Positions 1 through 6,245 of a stretch of 7,962 bases of DNA are shown here, in pieces (positions within the stretch are counted from its first letter, which is position 1; each line of letters begins with the position of its first letter). Source of the stretch: JTS-RE37 sp041743975 (GTDB lineage: Bacteria > Bacteroidota > Bacteroidia > Flavobacteriales > Flavobacteriaceae); assembly GCA_041743975.1 (NCBI GenBank), contig JBGTLT010000142.1, positions 1-7,962 of the forward strand, read 5' to 3'. The notes under the pieces were generated by a model. The model ran no database searches and was not told the origin of the DNA. It saw only the letters and a program-made list of their open reading frames with translations. A program made the translations under genes and the position numbers.

Positions 1-555
1 ACCGGTCAATTTCCGCAAGGCCTGGGACATACGACGGGCATGGAGCCCCATCTTGGAATCCCCCATCTCACCCTCTATCTCACTTTTGGGCGTTAAGGCG
101 GCAACAGAGTCGATTATGACGATATCGATGGCCCCGGACCGTATAAGGTTATCCGTAATTTCCAGTGCCTGTTCGCCGTTATCTGGTTGGGATATGATGA
201 GGTTGTCTATGTCTACACCAAGTTTTTGGGCATAAAATCGATCAAATGCGTGTTCCGCATCAATAAAGGCAGCAATTCCCCCTTTTTTCTGCGCCTCTGC
301 GATCGCATGCAGGGTCAAAGTTGTTTTCCCGGAGGATTCCGGGCCGTAAATTTCAATGACCCTGCCCCGGGGATAGCCCCCCACCCCGAGCGCTATATCC
401 AGGCCCAATGAACCTGAAGAAATCACTTCTACGTCAGCGACCACGGCATCCCCCATTTTCATTACAGCCCCTTTGCCATAGGTTTTGTCAAGCTTGTCCA
501 GCGTGAGTTTAAGGGCTTTCAGCTTGGCTTCTTTTTCGCTACTCAATTTCTCCAT
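1..555 (-). CDS. recA: RecA recombinase, N-terminal part (3' end outside window)
   Basis: RecA forms ATP-dependent filaments on single-stranded DNA and drives strand exchange and recombinational repair. Reading the minus strand from the ATG at 555-553 gives 185 codons without a stop before the window edge. The product starts MEKLSSEKEAKLKALKLTLD and shows hallmark RecA segments in order: GSLGLDIALG, the Walker A loop GPESSGKTT (plus positions about 327-353), FIDAEHAFD, the Walker B region IDIVIIDSVAALTP and EIEGEMGDSKMGLHARRMSQ. The window ends just after ALRKLTG, so roughly the last half of the usual ~335-350 residues (rest of the ATPase core, loop L2 and C-terminal domain) is not seen. The start is chosen because it gives the normal short N-terminal helix and no earlier in-frame start fits better. 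No Shine-Dalgarno is visible and the leader is A-rich. It is transcribed away from trhO. Confidence 0.97.
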   Translation of the reverse strand, partial: MEKLSSEKEAKLKALKLTLDKLDKTYGKGAVMKMGDAVVADVEVISSGSLGLDIALGVGGYPRGRVIEIYGPESSGKTTLTLHAIAEAQKKGGIAAFIDAEHAFDRFYAQKLGVDIDNLIISQPDNGEQALEITDNLIRSGAIDIVIIDSVAALTPKSEIEGEMGDSKMGLHARRMSQALRKLTG

Positions 556-574
556 TTTTATCGTGTTAGGGCAG

Positions 575-605
575 CTAAATTACCATTTCTTTTTGCATAT
601 CACAA
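575..605 (-). promoter_or_regulatory. Probable recA promoter (Bacteroidetes-type)
   Basis: On the minus strand a TTG (605-603) is followed after 20 bases by TAATTTAG (582-575), one mismatch from the Bacteroidetes -7 consensus TAnnTTTG. Transcription would begin near 568 and leave a leader of about 13 bases before the recA ATG. The match and spacing are seen in the sequence; promoter activity is inferred. Confidence 0.4.
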
Positions 606-640
606 TGTCAGAAGCAACCTTTTTAAGTTTCCTGCATCCT

Positions 641-792
641 AGGGGTAAGTGTTCGTACTAAAGCACAAAATACTCCAATCGTTCAGGTTGTGATTGGGGA
701 CTATAGGCCACTGAAATACGAAAGATTCTATGAAAAAGAAAGTATAGCAGAAGTGGTCTGTGAAGAACCCCGGGATTTACCCGGGGTTTTTT
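641..792 (+). ncRNA. Candidate structured small RNA or leader RNA ending in a terminator
   Basis: No convincing protein is encoded here, yet the plus strand holds consecutive predicted hairpins leading into an intrinsic terminator. They are a 5-bp stem at 649-653/662-666; an 8-bp stem at 673-680/692-699 with an 11-base loop; an 11-bp helix at 702-712/752-762 with some G-U pairs that encloses a small stem at 728-732/743-747; and the terminator at 766-792. Pairing was worked out by eye. The 5' end is uncertain because no good plus-strand promoter stands out; a weak TTCTTTTG box lies at 587-594. It could be a free-standing small RNA (the length would allow a 6S-like RNA, but no diagnostic motif was recognised) or an attenuated leader of trhO 138 bases downstream. 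No known riboswitch class was recognised. Confidence 0.3.
766..792 (+). terminator. Strong intrinsic terminator with no visible protein gene upstream
   Basis: AACCCCGGG (766-774) and CCCGGGGTT (780-788) form a perfect 9-bp stem around a 5-base loop, with a run of six T at 787-792. On the minus strand no T-run follows the stem, so it works in the plus direction only and does not serve recA. Confidence 0.8.
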
Positions 793-883
793 ATGCCCCG
801 GGTTTACCAGCGCAGGGCAATACCCGCATCATAAGAATCACAGGTTTCCCCTTGTCGGTAATGGCTTTCCGGGGCATTATTGT

Positions 884-891
884 TATTTTTG
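884..891 (+). promoter_or_regulatory. -7 box, likely trhO promoter
   Basis: TATTTTTG is an exact match to the Bacteroidetes -7 consensus TAnnTTTG and lies 39 bases before the trhO start, after the terminator at 766-792. No clean TTG is found at the usual distance upstream; the nearest is at 852-854, which is too far. The call rests on the -7 box alone. Confidence 0.4.
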
Positions 892-930
892 CAACTGGTA
901 ATGTAAGATGAACGTAGTAATTGGTATAGC

Positions 931-1962
931 ATGCAACTTTACAATACATTAAGCGCAAGGGAACGGGAAGCCCTCATTGAAGAAGCCGGACAGGATCGAT
1001 TGACAATCTCTTTTTACGCCTATGCCCATATTGCGAACCTGCAAATTTTCAGGAACCATCTTTTTCTACATTGGAATGAGCTCGATGTGCTTGGAAGGAT
1101 TTATGTGGCACACGAAGGCATTAACGCACAGTTATCCGTTCCCGCCGACCATTTTGATGCATTCAAGGCCCATTTGGACAGCATCACTTTCCTGCAGCAG
1201 CTACGCCTTAATATAGCCGTGGAACAATCCAACAAATCATTCCTGAAACTCAAGGTGAAGATACGCGACAAAATTGTTGCGGATGGCCTTAATGACGCCA
1301 CGTTTGATGTCACGGACAAAGGAGTTCATGTAAATGCTGCGGAGTTCAATAAGCTTCTGGAAAACCCTGATACGATCCTGATAGATATGCGCAATCATTA
1401 CGAAAGCGAAATAGGGCATTTTAAAAATGCGATAACCCCGGATGTTGATACCTTTCGGGAGTCACTGGATATCATTGAAAGGGACCTGGCCACCCACAAG
1501 GAGGATAAAAACCTGGTAATGTACTGCACTGGGGGGATCCGGTGCGAAAAGGCCAGTGCCTATTACAAACACAAAGGCTTTAAAAGGGTATATCAACTGG
1601 AAGGGGGAATCATTGAATACGTCAGACAGGTGAAGGAACTGGAGCTGGAGAATAAATATTTGGGTAAAAATTTTGTTTTTGACCACCGGAGGGGGGAGCG
1701 TATTTCCGAGGATATCATTGCCCATTGCCACCAGTGTGGAGAAGCCTGTGATTCCCATATAAACTGTGCCAATGAGGCCTGCCATTTGCTGTTCATTCAG
1801 TGTGTTGCCTGCTCTGAAAAGATGGACAATTGCTGTTCCGATGCCTGTAAAGCCATCGCAGCCCTACCATATGAAGAGCAAAAAAAACTAAGGAAAGGCA
1901 AGGTAATCAGCAATTTGATATTCAAGAAAGGACGCTCGGAAGTCCTTCCCTTTAAAAGGTAA
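931..1962 (+). CDS. trhO: tRNA uridine-34 hydroxylase TrhO (rhodanese family, formerly YceA/UPF0176)
   Basis: TrhO uses oxygen to convert wobble uridine U34 of certain tRNAs to 5-hydroxyuridine. The 343-residue product matches the usual ~320-350. Visible parts are an N-terminal alpha/beta domain with the family motif HEGINAQ (61-67); a rhodanese domain (about 145-235) with active-site loop CTGGIR, in which C199 is the expected catalytic cysteine and R204 closes the loop, followed by C205 and EKASAYYKHKGF; and a C-terminal cysteine-rich region with ten cysteines (266, 269, 273, 279, 284, 291, 294, 301, 302, 306) that looks metal binding. The start at 931 gives the expected N-terminus; no Shine-Dalgarno is present, as is common in Bacteroidetes. 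It appears to be a single-gene unit, with recA divergent upstream and 176 bases to the next gene. No obvious hairpin terminator follows. The family assignment is secure; the tRNA substrates here are inferred from it. Confidence 0.95.
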   Translation: MQLYNTLSAREREALIEEAGQDRLTISFYAYAHIANLQIFRNHLFLHWNELDVLGRIYVAHEGINAQLSVPADHFDAFKAHLDSITFLQQLRLNIAVEQSNKSFLKLKVKIRDKIVADGLNDATFDVTDKGVHVNAAEFNKLLENPDTILIDMRNHYESEIGHFKNAITPDVDTFRESLDIIERDLATHKEDKNLVMYCTGGIRCEKASAYYKHKGFKRVYQLEGGIIEYVRQVKELELENKYLGKNFVFDHRRGERISEDIIAHCHQCGEACDSHINCANEACHLLFIQCVACSEKMDNCCSDACKAIAALPYEEQKKLRKGKVISNLIFKKGRSEVLPFKR

Positions 1963-2040
1963 AAATTACCGCAGTACGGCCGATCCCGATTTTTGGCATG
2001 GGGATTTACGGATTACCGTGGAACGCTGCTGAATAGCTTC

Positions 2041-2071
2041 TTCGTTTCCAGCACAAATTGTGTTATCTTTA
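2041..2071 (+). promoter_or_regulatory. Probable promoter of the ricT-gldH-PBP operon
   Basis: TATCTTTA (2064-2071) is one base from TAnnTTTG, and T-rich TTC/TTT triplets at 2041-2047 lie 16 to 20 bases upstream in the -33 position. The rest of 1963-2138 holds no gene. The predicted transcript would have a leader of about 60 bases. There is no clean TTG, so this is moderate evidence. Confidence 0.4.
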
Positions 2072-2138
2072 CGGTTAAATCAAATATGAACCAGAAAAGG
2101 TGAAAAGGCTTTCTTTTTGCCAGTTCAAGATATAAAGT

Positions 2139-3308
2139 ATGGGTTGTAACAGTTGTTCAACCGGTAAGGAAGGACAGCCAAGGGGATGCAAAAACAATGG
2201 AACTTGCGGAACCGATGGCTGTAATAAATTGACCGTGTTCGACTGGCTTTCCAACATGTCGCTGCCCAACGGTCAGAAACCGTTTGATTGCGTGGAAGTC
2301 CGGTTTAAAAATAGCAGGAAGGAATTTTTCAGGAATCCTGAAGGCATGCACTTAGCCATTGGGGATGTCGTGGCCACACAGGCCAAGGCCGGTCATGATA
2401 TCGGGATGGTCACCTTGGTTGGCGAGTTGGTGAAGGTCCAGATGAAAAAGAAAAAGGAGGATCCGGATAATCCTGAATTGCCAAAGATCTACAGAAAAGC
2501 GAGTCAGAAAGATATTGACAAATGGCAAAGGTGCCGGGACAAGGAAGAAGAAATAAAGAAAAGGGCCAGGGAGATCGCTATATTACTTCGTCTTCAAATG
2601 AAGATCTCCGATGTTGAATTCCAGGGAGATGGCTCCAAGGCCACGTTTTACTACACAGCGGAAGAACGGGTTGATTTCAGGCAATTGATTAAGGATATGG
2701 CCAAGGCCTTTTCCATTCGAATTGAAATGAGGCAGATAGGATACCGGCAGGAGGCACAGCGACTGGGAGGTATTGGCTCCTGCGGCCGGGAATTGTGTTG
2801 TTCAACCTGGCTATCAGATTTCAGGTCTGTTAGTACTGCGGCTGCCCGCTATCAGCAACTTTCCCTTAATCCTCAAAAACTTGCCGGACAATGTGGAAAA
2901 CTCAAGTGTTGCCTGAATTATGAACTGGATGTGTATATGGATGCACTGATTGATTTTCCTGCCCAGGATACCAAAGTGGTTACCGAGAAAGGCGTGGCCT
3001 ATTGTCAAAAAACCGACATATTCAAGGGGATATTATGGTTTACCTATAAAGATGAACCTTCTACCTGGCATATCCTAAACAAAGAGCAGGTACGGGAGAT
3101 ACTCGAAAAGAACAATCAGAATATAAAGGTGGTCAGCCTGGAGGTATATGCCGCTGATAATGTTACTGAAGAAGCTTTGGTATTTGAAAATGTTGTTGGG
3201 CAGGATAGCCTGACGCGTTTTGACAGGCCCCACTCCAACTCGAGGGGGAAGAACAAAAAATCAAGGAAAAAGCGGAATCCCAAGAAAAGACCTTCCCGAA
3301 ATGCTTAA
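2139..3308 (+). CDS. ricT: RicT/YaaT-like PSP1-domain protein with cysteine-rich N-terminus
   Basis: This is a homologue of Bacillus RicT (YaaT), a partner in a Fe-S-containing complex that affects RNase Y-dependent mRNA maturation; its role in Bacteroidetes is not settled. The product has 389 residues. Residues 1-30 carry five cysteines (3, 6, 17, 23, 28). The PSP1 domain follows: VEVRFKNSRKEFF (52-64), a charged helical stretch (about 118-150), and the diagnostic block GGIGSCGRELCCSTWLSDF (210-228), SLNPQKLAGQCGKLKCCLNY (242-261) with C215, C220, C221, C252, C257 and C258. The tail from about 365 is strongly basic (Lys/Arg-rich, GKNKKSRKKRNPKKR), suggesting nucleic-acid or ribosome contact. 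The start gives the MGCNSC N-terminus. It heads the operon and its last 8 bases overlap gldH. The family is certain; the function and the use of the symbol are by homology. Confidence 0.9.
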   Translation: MGCNSCSTGKEGQPRGCKNNGTCGTDGCNKLTVFDWLSNMSLPNGQKPFDCVEVRFKNSRKEFFRNPEGMHLAIGDVVATQAKAGHDIGMVTLVGELVKVQMKKKKEDPDNPELPKIYRKASQKDIDKWQRCRDKEEEIKKRAREIAILLRLQMKISDVEFQGDGSKATFYYTAEERVDFRQLIKDMAKAFSIRIEMRQIGYRQEAQRLGGIGSCGRELCCSTWLSDFRSVSTAAARYQQLSLNPQKLAGQCGKLKCCLNYELDVYMDALIDFPAQDTKVVTEKGVAYCQKTDIFKGILWFTYKDEPSTWHILNKEQVREILEKNNQNIKVVSLEVYAADNVTEEALVFENVVGQDSLTRFDRPHSNSRGKNKKSRKKRNPKKRPSRNA

Positions 3309-3783
3309 ACAGTTGTGTATAGGCCTGGTTCTCACCGCGGCTTTTTCCTGTTCGGATACGCTGGTTGTATCACAGTACCATACTGTTGATGCCGGGAAAT
3401 GGAATGCGGACCAGCCCATGGATTTCACTTTCTCAGAGATTGATTCACTGAGTCGATATGATATGTTCATCACTATCCGAAATGATGATTCCTACCCTTA
3501 CAGCAATCTGTTTTTGATCGCTGAAATGGGCTTGCCGGGGGGGCAGACAACCCGGGATACACTGGAATATGAAATGGCCCTGCCATCAGGCGAATGGCTG
3601 GGAAAGGGGTATGGCAGTATCAAAGAAAATAAGCTCTGGTATAAGGAAAACATTATTTTACCCGTTAATGGAATATATACCCTGCAAATTTCCCATGCTA
3701 TGCGAAAAAATGGTGCTTCAGATGGCATACAGGAATTACAGGGGATTACTGATGTTGGTTTTGAAATTGAAAAGAGCAAGTAG
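3301..3783 (+). CDS. gldH: Gliding motility lipoprotein GldH
   Basis: GldH is a lipoprotein needed for gliding in Flavobacterium johnsoniae, where the gliding machinery works together with type IX secretion; it is expected in the outer membrane. The product has 160 residues. It has a short signal peptide, MLKQLCIGLVLTAAFSC, with the acylated cysteine at position 17 (AAFSC is a slightly loose lipobox), then a soluble beta-rich domain. Family-like segments include YDMFITIRNDDSYPYSNLFL, DTLEYEM, GEWLGKGYGSIKENKLWYK, ISHAMRKNG and GITDVGFEIEK. The ATG at 3301 is chosen because it places the signal peptide at the N-terminus; the upstream in-frame ATG at 3220 would add 27 polar, basic residues encoded inside ricT. 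The start overlaps the ricT stop by 8 bases, implying translational coupling, and 3 bases separate it from the PBP gene. Presence of gldH suggests, but does not prove, gliding ability. Confidence 0.9.
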   Translation: MLKQLCIGLVLTAAFSCSDTLVVSQYHTVDAGKWNADQPMDFTFSEIDSLSRYDMFITIRNDDSYPYSNLFLIAEMGLPGGQTTRDTLEYEMALPSGEWLGKGYGSIKENKLWYKENIILPVNGIYTLQISHAMRKNGASDGIQELQGITDVGFEIEKSK

Positions 3784-3786
3784 GTT

Positions 3787-6120
3787 ATGGCCAAAAATAA
3801 GAAACCCGATAATTTTTATGTTTGCACGAAATGGTTTTGGATCCTGTTTGCATCAGGCGTCTTCTCAGTCCTGCTGATCTTTATGTTGGCCTCCTGGGGT
3901 GCCTTTGGCGAAATGCCCACTTTTGAACGCCTTGAAAATCCACAGACCAACCTGGCTACAGAGATTATCTCATCAGATGGCCAGACACTAGGCAAGTTTT
4001 ATCTGGATGATAACCGCACTCCTGTTGCCTTCAAGGACCTACCTGAAAACCTGGTACAGGCCCTGGTCGCCACGGAGGATGCCAGGTATTTCGACCATTC
4101 GGGGGTAGATGCCAGGGGGACCTTGCGGGCGCTTTTCTTCCTGGGCCAACGCGGTGGTGCCAGTACCATTTCCCAGCAACTGGCCAGGCAACTGTTCGTG
4201 GGAATCCGTTCCAAAAACAAATTTCAGGCCATTACCCAAAAGATAAAGGAATGGGTTATCGCTACCCGTCTGGAGCGCAATTATACCAAAGAAGAGATCA
4301 TATCGATGTACATGAATATTTATGATTTCGGAAATAATGCTGACGGCATCCGTTCTGCCTCCCGGATCTATTTTGGCAAGGAACCGAATGCGTTGAAAAC
4401 TGAAGAATCTGCTGTTCTTGTAGGCATGTTGAAAAATTCTTCCCTATACAATCCGATACGGCGGGAAGAGATGGTAATCAACCGGAGGAACACCGTATTG
4501 TCCCAGATGGAGAAATACGATTTTATCGTTGAAAAGCAAAGGGATTCCCTTCAAGCCCTTAAAATGGACATCAACTACAGCCCGGAAAACCACCGGGAGG
4601 GGATAGCCACCTATTTCAGGATGTACCTGCAGGGGTTTATGAACCGGTGGATCAGCAAAAATCCCAAGCCTGCCCTGAAAGGTGAACGGGATCGGTGGAA
4701 CCTTTATTTGGATGGCCTTAAAATATATACCACCATAGATTACCGCATGCAAAAAAACGCGGAACTGGCGGTAACGGAACACATGAAAAACCTTCAGAAG
4801 GAATTTTTTCATCAGAATACCCGGGATCGGAATTCAACAGCGCCATTCCTGGAACTGGACGAGCCAGAGATAGACCGTATAATGGAGCAGGGATTGAAAA
4901 ATTCAAACCGATGGAAGAGCATGAAGGCCCGGGGAATTTCGGAAAAAGATATCAGGGCTTCATTCACAAAAGAGACAGAAATGACCGTATTCGACTGGAA
5001 CAGTGATACCCAGGAAAAGGATACGGTGATGACACCTATGGATTCCATCAGGTATTACAAGAGTTTTTTAAGAGCTGCCATGTTGTCCATGGAACCCCAG
5101 ACCGGCCACGTAAAGGCATGGGTAGGTGGCCTTAATTACAAGCATTTTCAATACGACAATGTATTCCAGGGGGCCCGCCAGGCAGGATCTACCTTCAAAC
5201 CGTTTATTTATGCCGCTGCCATCGACCAGCTGCGGTATTCACCCTGTGACTCCCTGCCAGACAGCCAGTATTGTATCGAAGCCGGCAAACACGGGAATCC
5301 TGAGTCATGGTGCCCTAAAAACGCCGATGGAAAATATTCCGGAAGGAATTATACGTTGAAAGAGGCGCTCGCAAATTCCATCAATACAGTAACAGCCCAA
5401 TTGATAGACCGGGTAGGCCCGAAGGCGGTGGTGTCCATTGTCAGGAACCTTGGCATGACCGGGGATATCCCGGAAGTCCCATCCATAGCGCTGGGCACCC
5501 AGGATGTCAATGTTTATGAAATGGTGGGGGCCTATGGAACTTTTGTCAATCAGGGAGTCTATGTGAAACCGGTAATGGTAACACGGATAGAAGATAAGAA
5601 TGGAACGGTATTGTTTGAATATGTACCAGAAACAAAGGACGTTCTCAGCGAGGATGTGGCCTCTGCCATGATCAACCTGATGGAAGGAGTTACCCATGGC
5701 GGGTCCGGGACGCGTTTGCGTCATAATTACAAAAAGAACGCTACGGAATACAAGGAAGTGATGACAGGGTATCCCTATGAATTCACAAATCCTATCGCCG
5801 GGAAGACCGGGACAACCCAGAACCAAAGCGACGGTTGGTTCATGGGAATGGTCCCCAACCTGGTGACAGGGGTATGGGTAGGAGGGGATGACCGGGCTAC
5901 CCATTTCCGGACCATAACCTATGGTCAGGGTGCAACCATGGCGCTCCCAATTTGGGCACTCTATATGAAACGGAATTATGCAGAAAAGGAGTTGGGTATT
6001 TCAGATGGTGAGTTTCCCGTCCCTGAAGGGCTTTCCATCAATGTGGATTGCACCAGGATTATACAGGAGGTCCAGGATGAAAATGACCTTGATGATGACC
6101 TAGACGACCTTGATTTTTAA
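3787..6120 (+). CDS. mrcA: Class A penicillin-binding protein (PBP1A-like glycosyltransferase/transpeptidase)
   Basis: This bifunctional enzyme polymerises lipid II into glycan strands and cross-links the stem peptides in the periplasm, anchored in the inner membrane. The product has 777 residues: a short cytoplasmic N-terminus, one membrane segment (about 17-40), then the GT51 domain with EDARYFDH (catalytic E97), GGASTISQQLARQLF (123-137) and KIKEWVIATRLERNYTKEEIISMYMN (second glutamate E155). The transpeptidase domain has SxxK at S468-TFK471, SIN at 531-533 and KTGT at 673-676. Residues about 330-430 form the linker, including the VFDW...MTPMDSIRYYKSFL stretch usual for this family. All catalytic residues are present, so an active enzyme is expected. 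The last 15 residues are very acidic (DENDLDDDLDDLDF). It is the third gene of the operon, 3 bases after gldH, and a terminator follows 47 bases downstream. Confidence 0.96.
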   Translation: MAKNKKPDNFYVCTKWFWILFASGVFSVLLIFMLASWGAFGEMPTFERLENPQTNLATEIISSDGQTLGKFYLDDNRTPVAFKDLPENLVQALVATEDARYFDHSGVDARGTLRALFFLGQRGGASTISQQLARQLFVGIRSKNKFQAITQKIKEWVIATRLERNYTKEEIISMYMNIYDFGNNADGIRSASRIYFGKEPNALKTEESAVLVGMLKNSSLYNPIRREEMVINRRNTVLSQMEKYDFIVEKQRDSLQALKMDINYSPENHREGIATYFRMYLQGFMNRWISKNPKPALKGERDRWNLYLDGLKIYTTIDYRMQKNAELAVTEHMKNLQKEFFHQNTRDRNSTAPFLELDEPEIDRIMEQGLKNSNRWKSMKARGISEKDIRASFTKETEMTVFDWNSDTQEKDTVMTPMDSIRYYKSFLRAAMLSMEPQTGHVKAWVGGLNYKHFQYDNVFQGARQAGSTFKPFIYAAAIDQLRYSPCDSLPDSQYCIEAGKHGNPESWCPKNADGKYSGRNYTLKEALANSINTVTAQLIDRVGPKAVVSIVRNLGMTGDIPEVPSIALGTQDVNVYEMVGAYGTFVNQGVYVKPVMVTRIEDKNGTVLFEYVPETKDVLSEDVASAMINLMEGVTHGGSGTRLRHNYKKNATEYKEVMTGYPYEFTNPIAGKTGTTQNQSDGWFMGMVPNLVTGVWVGGDDRATHFRTITYGQGATMALPIWALYMKRNYAEKELGISDGEFPVPEGLSINVDCTRIIQEVQDENDLDDDLDDLDF

Positions 6121-6167
6121 CCCCCACATGGTTTAAGGAGTTTTGTTCGGAGTCCAGCAGAATTAAT

Positions 6168-6190
6168 CCCGCTTTTAGGCGGGTTTTTTT
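6168..6190 (+). terminator. Intrinsic terminator of the ricT-gldH-PBP operon
   Basis: CCCGC (6168-6172) pairs with GCGGG (6179-6183) around a 6-base loop and is followed directly by seven T (6184-6190). It lies 47 bases after the PBP stop codon and separates this operon from scoAB. Confidence 0.8.
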
Positions 6191-6201
6191 ATTAATAACT
6201 G

Positions 6202-6209
6202 TATTTTTA
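6202..6209 (+). promoter_or_regulatory. Possible -7 box of the scoAB promoter
   Basis: TATTTTTA differs by one base from TAnnTTTG and lies 36 bases before scoA. The usual -33 distance falls at the T-run of the preceding terminator (6184-6190), with no true TTG, so the two signals may overlap. The evidence is weak. Confidence 0.3.
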
Positions 6210-6245
6210 GAATGAGTTGAAGAATCAGAAACAGAATCGATAAAG

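Noticed and set aside
728..745. Mini-ORF ATGAAAAAGAAAGTATAG (MKKKV) before the terminator at 766
   Set aside because: Five codons is too short to support. It lies inside a predicted helix, and A-rich ATGs are common in this kind of DNA.
690..911. 73-codon plus-strand ORF between recA and trhO
   Set aside because: It runs straight through the strong terminator stem at 766-792 and has no recognisable domain or start signal, so it is most likely a chance open frame.
804..932. 43-codon minus-strand ORF ending in SYDAGIALRW, resembling an outer-membrane protein C-terminus
   Set aside because: It starts inside the trhO start codon region, cannot be extended upstream (in-frame stop at 941-939), has no family match I can name, and the Trp ending alone is weak evidence.
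3220..3300. Longer gldH beginning at the in-frame ATG 3220
   Set aside because: It would put 27 basic residues in front of a clear lipoprotein signal peptide; the ATG at 3301 fits GldH and operon overlap much better.
5305..5904. 199-codon minus-strand open frame inside the PBP gene
   Set aside because: It is antisense to a well-conserved coding region with all catalytic motifs, and its translation resembles no known protein.
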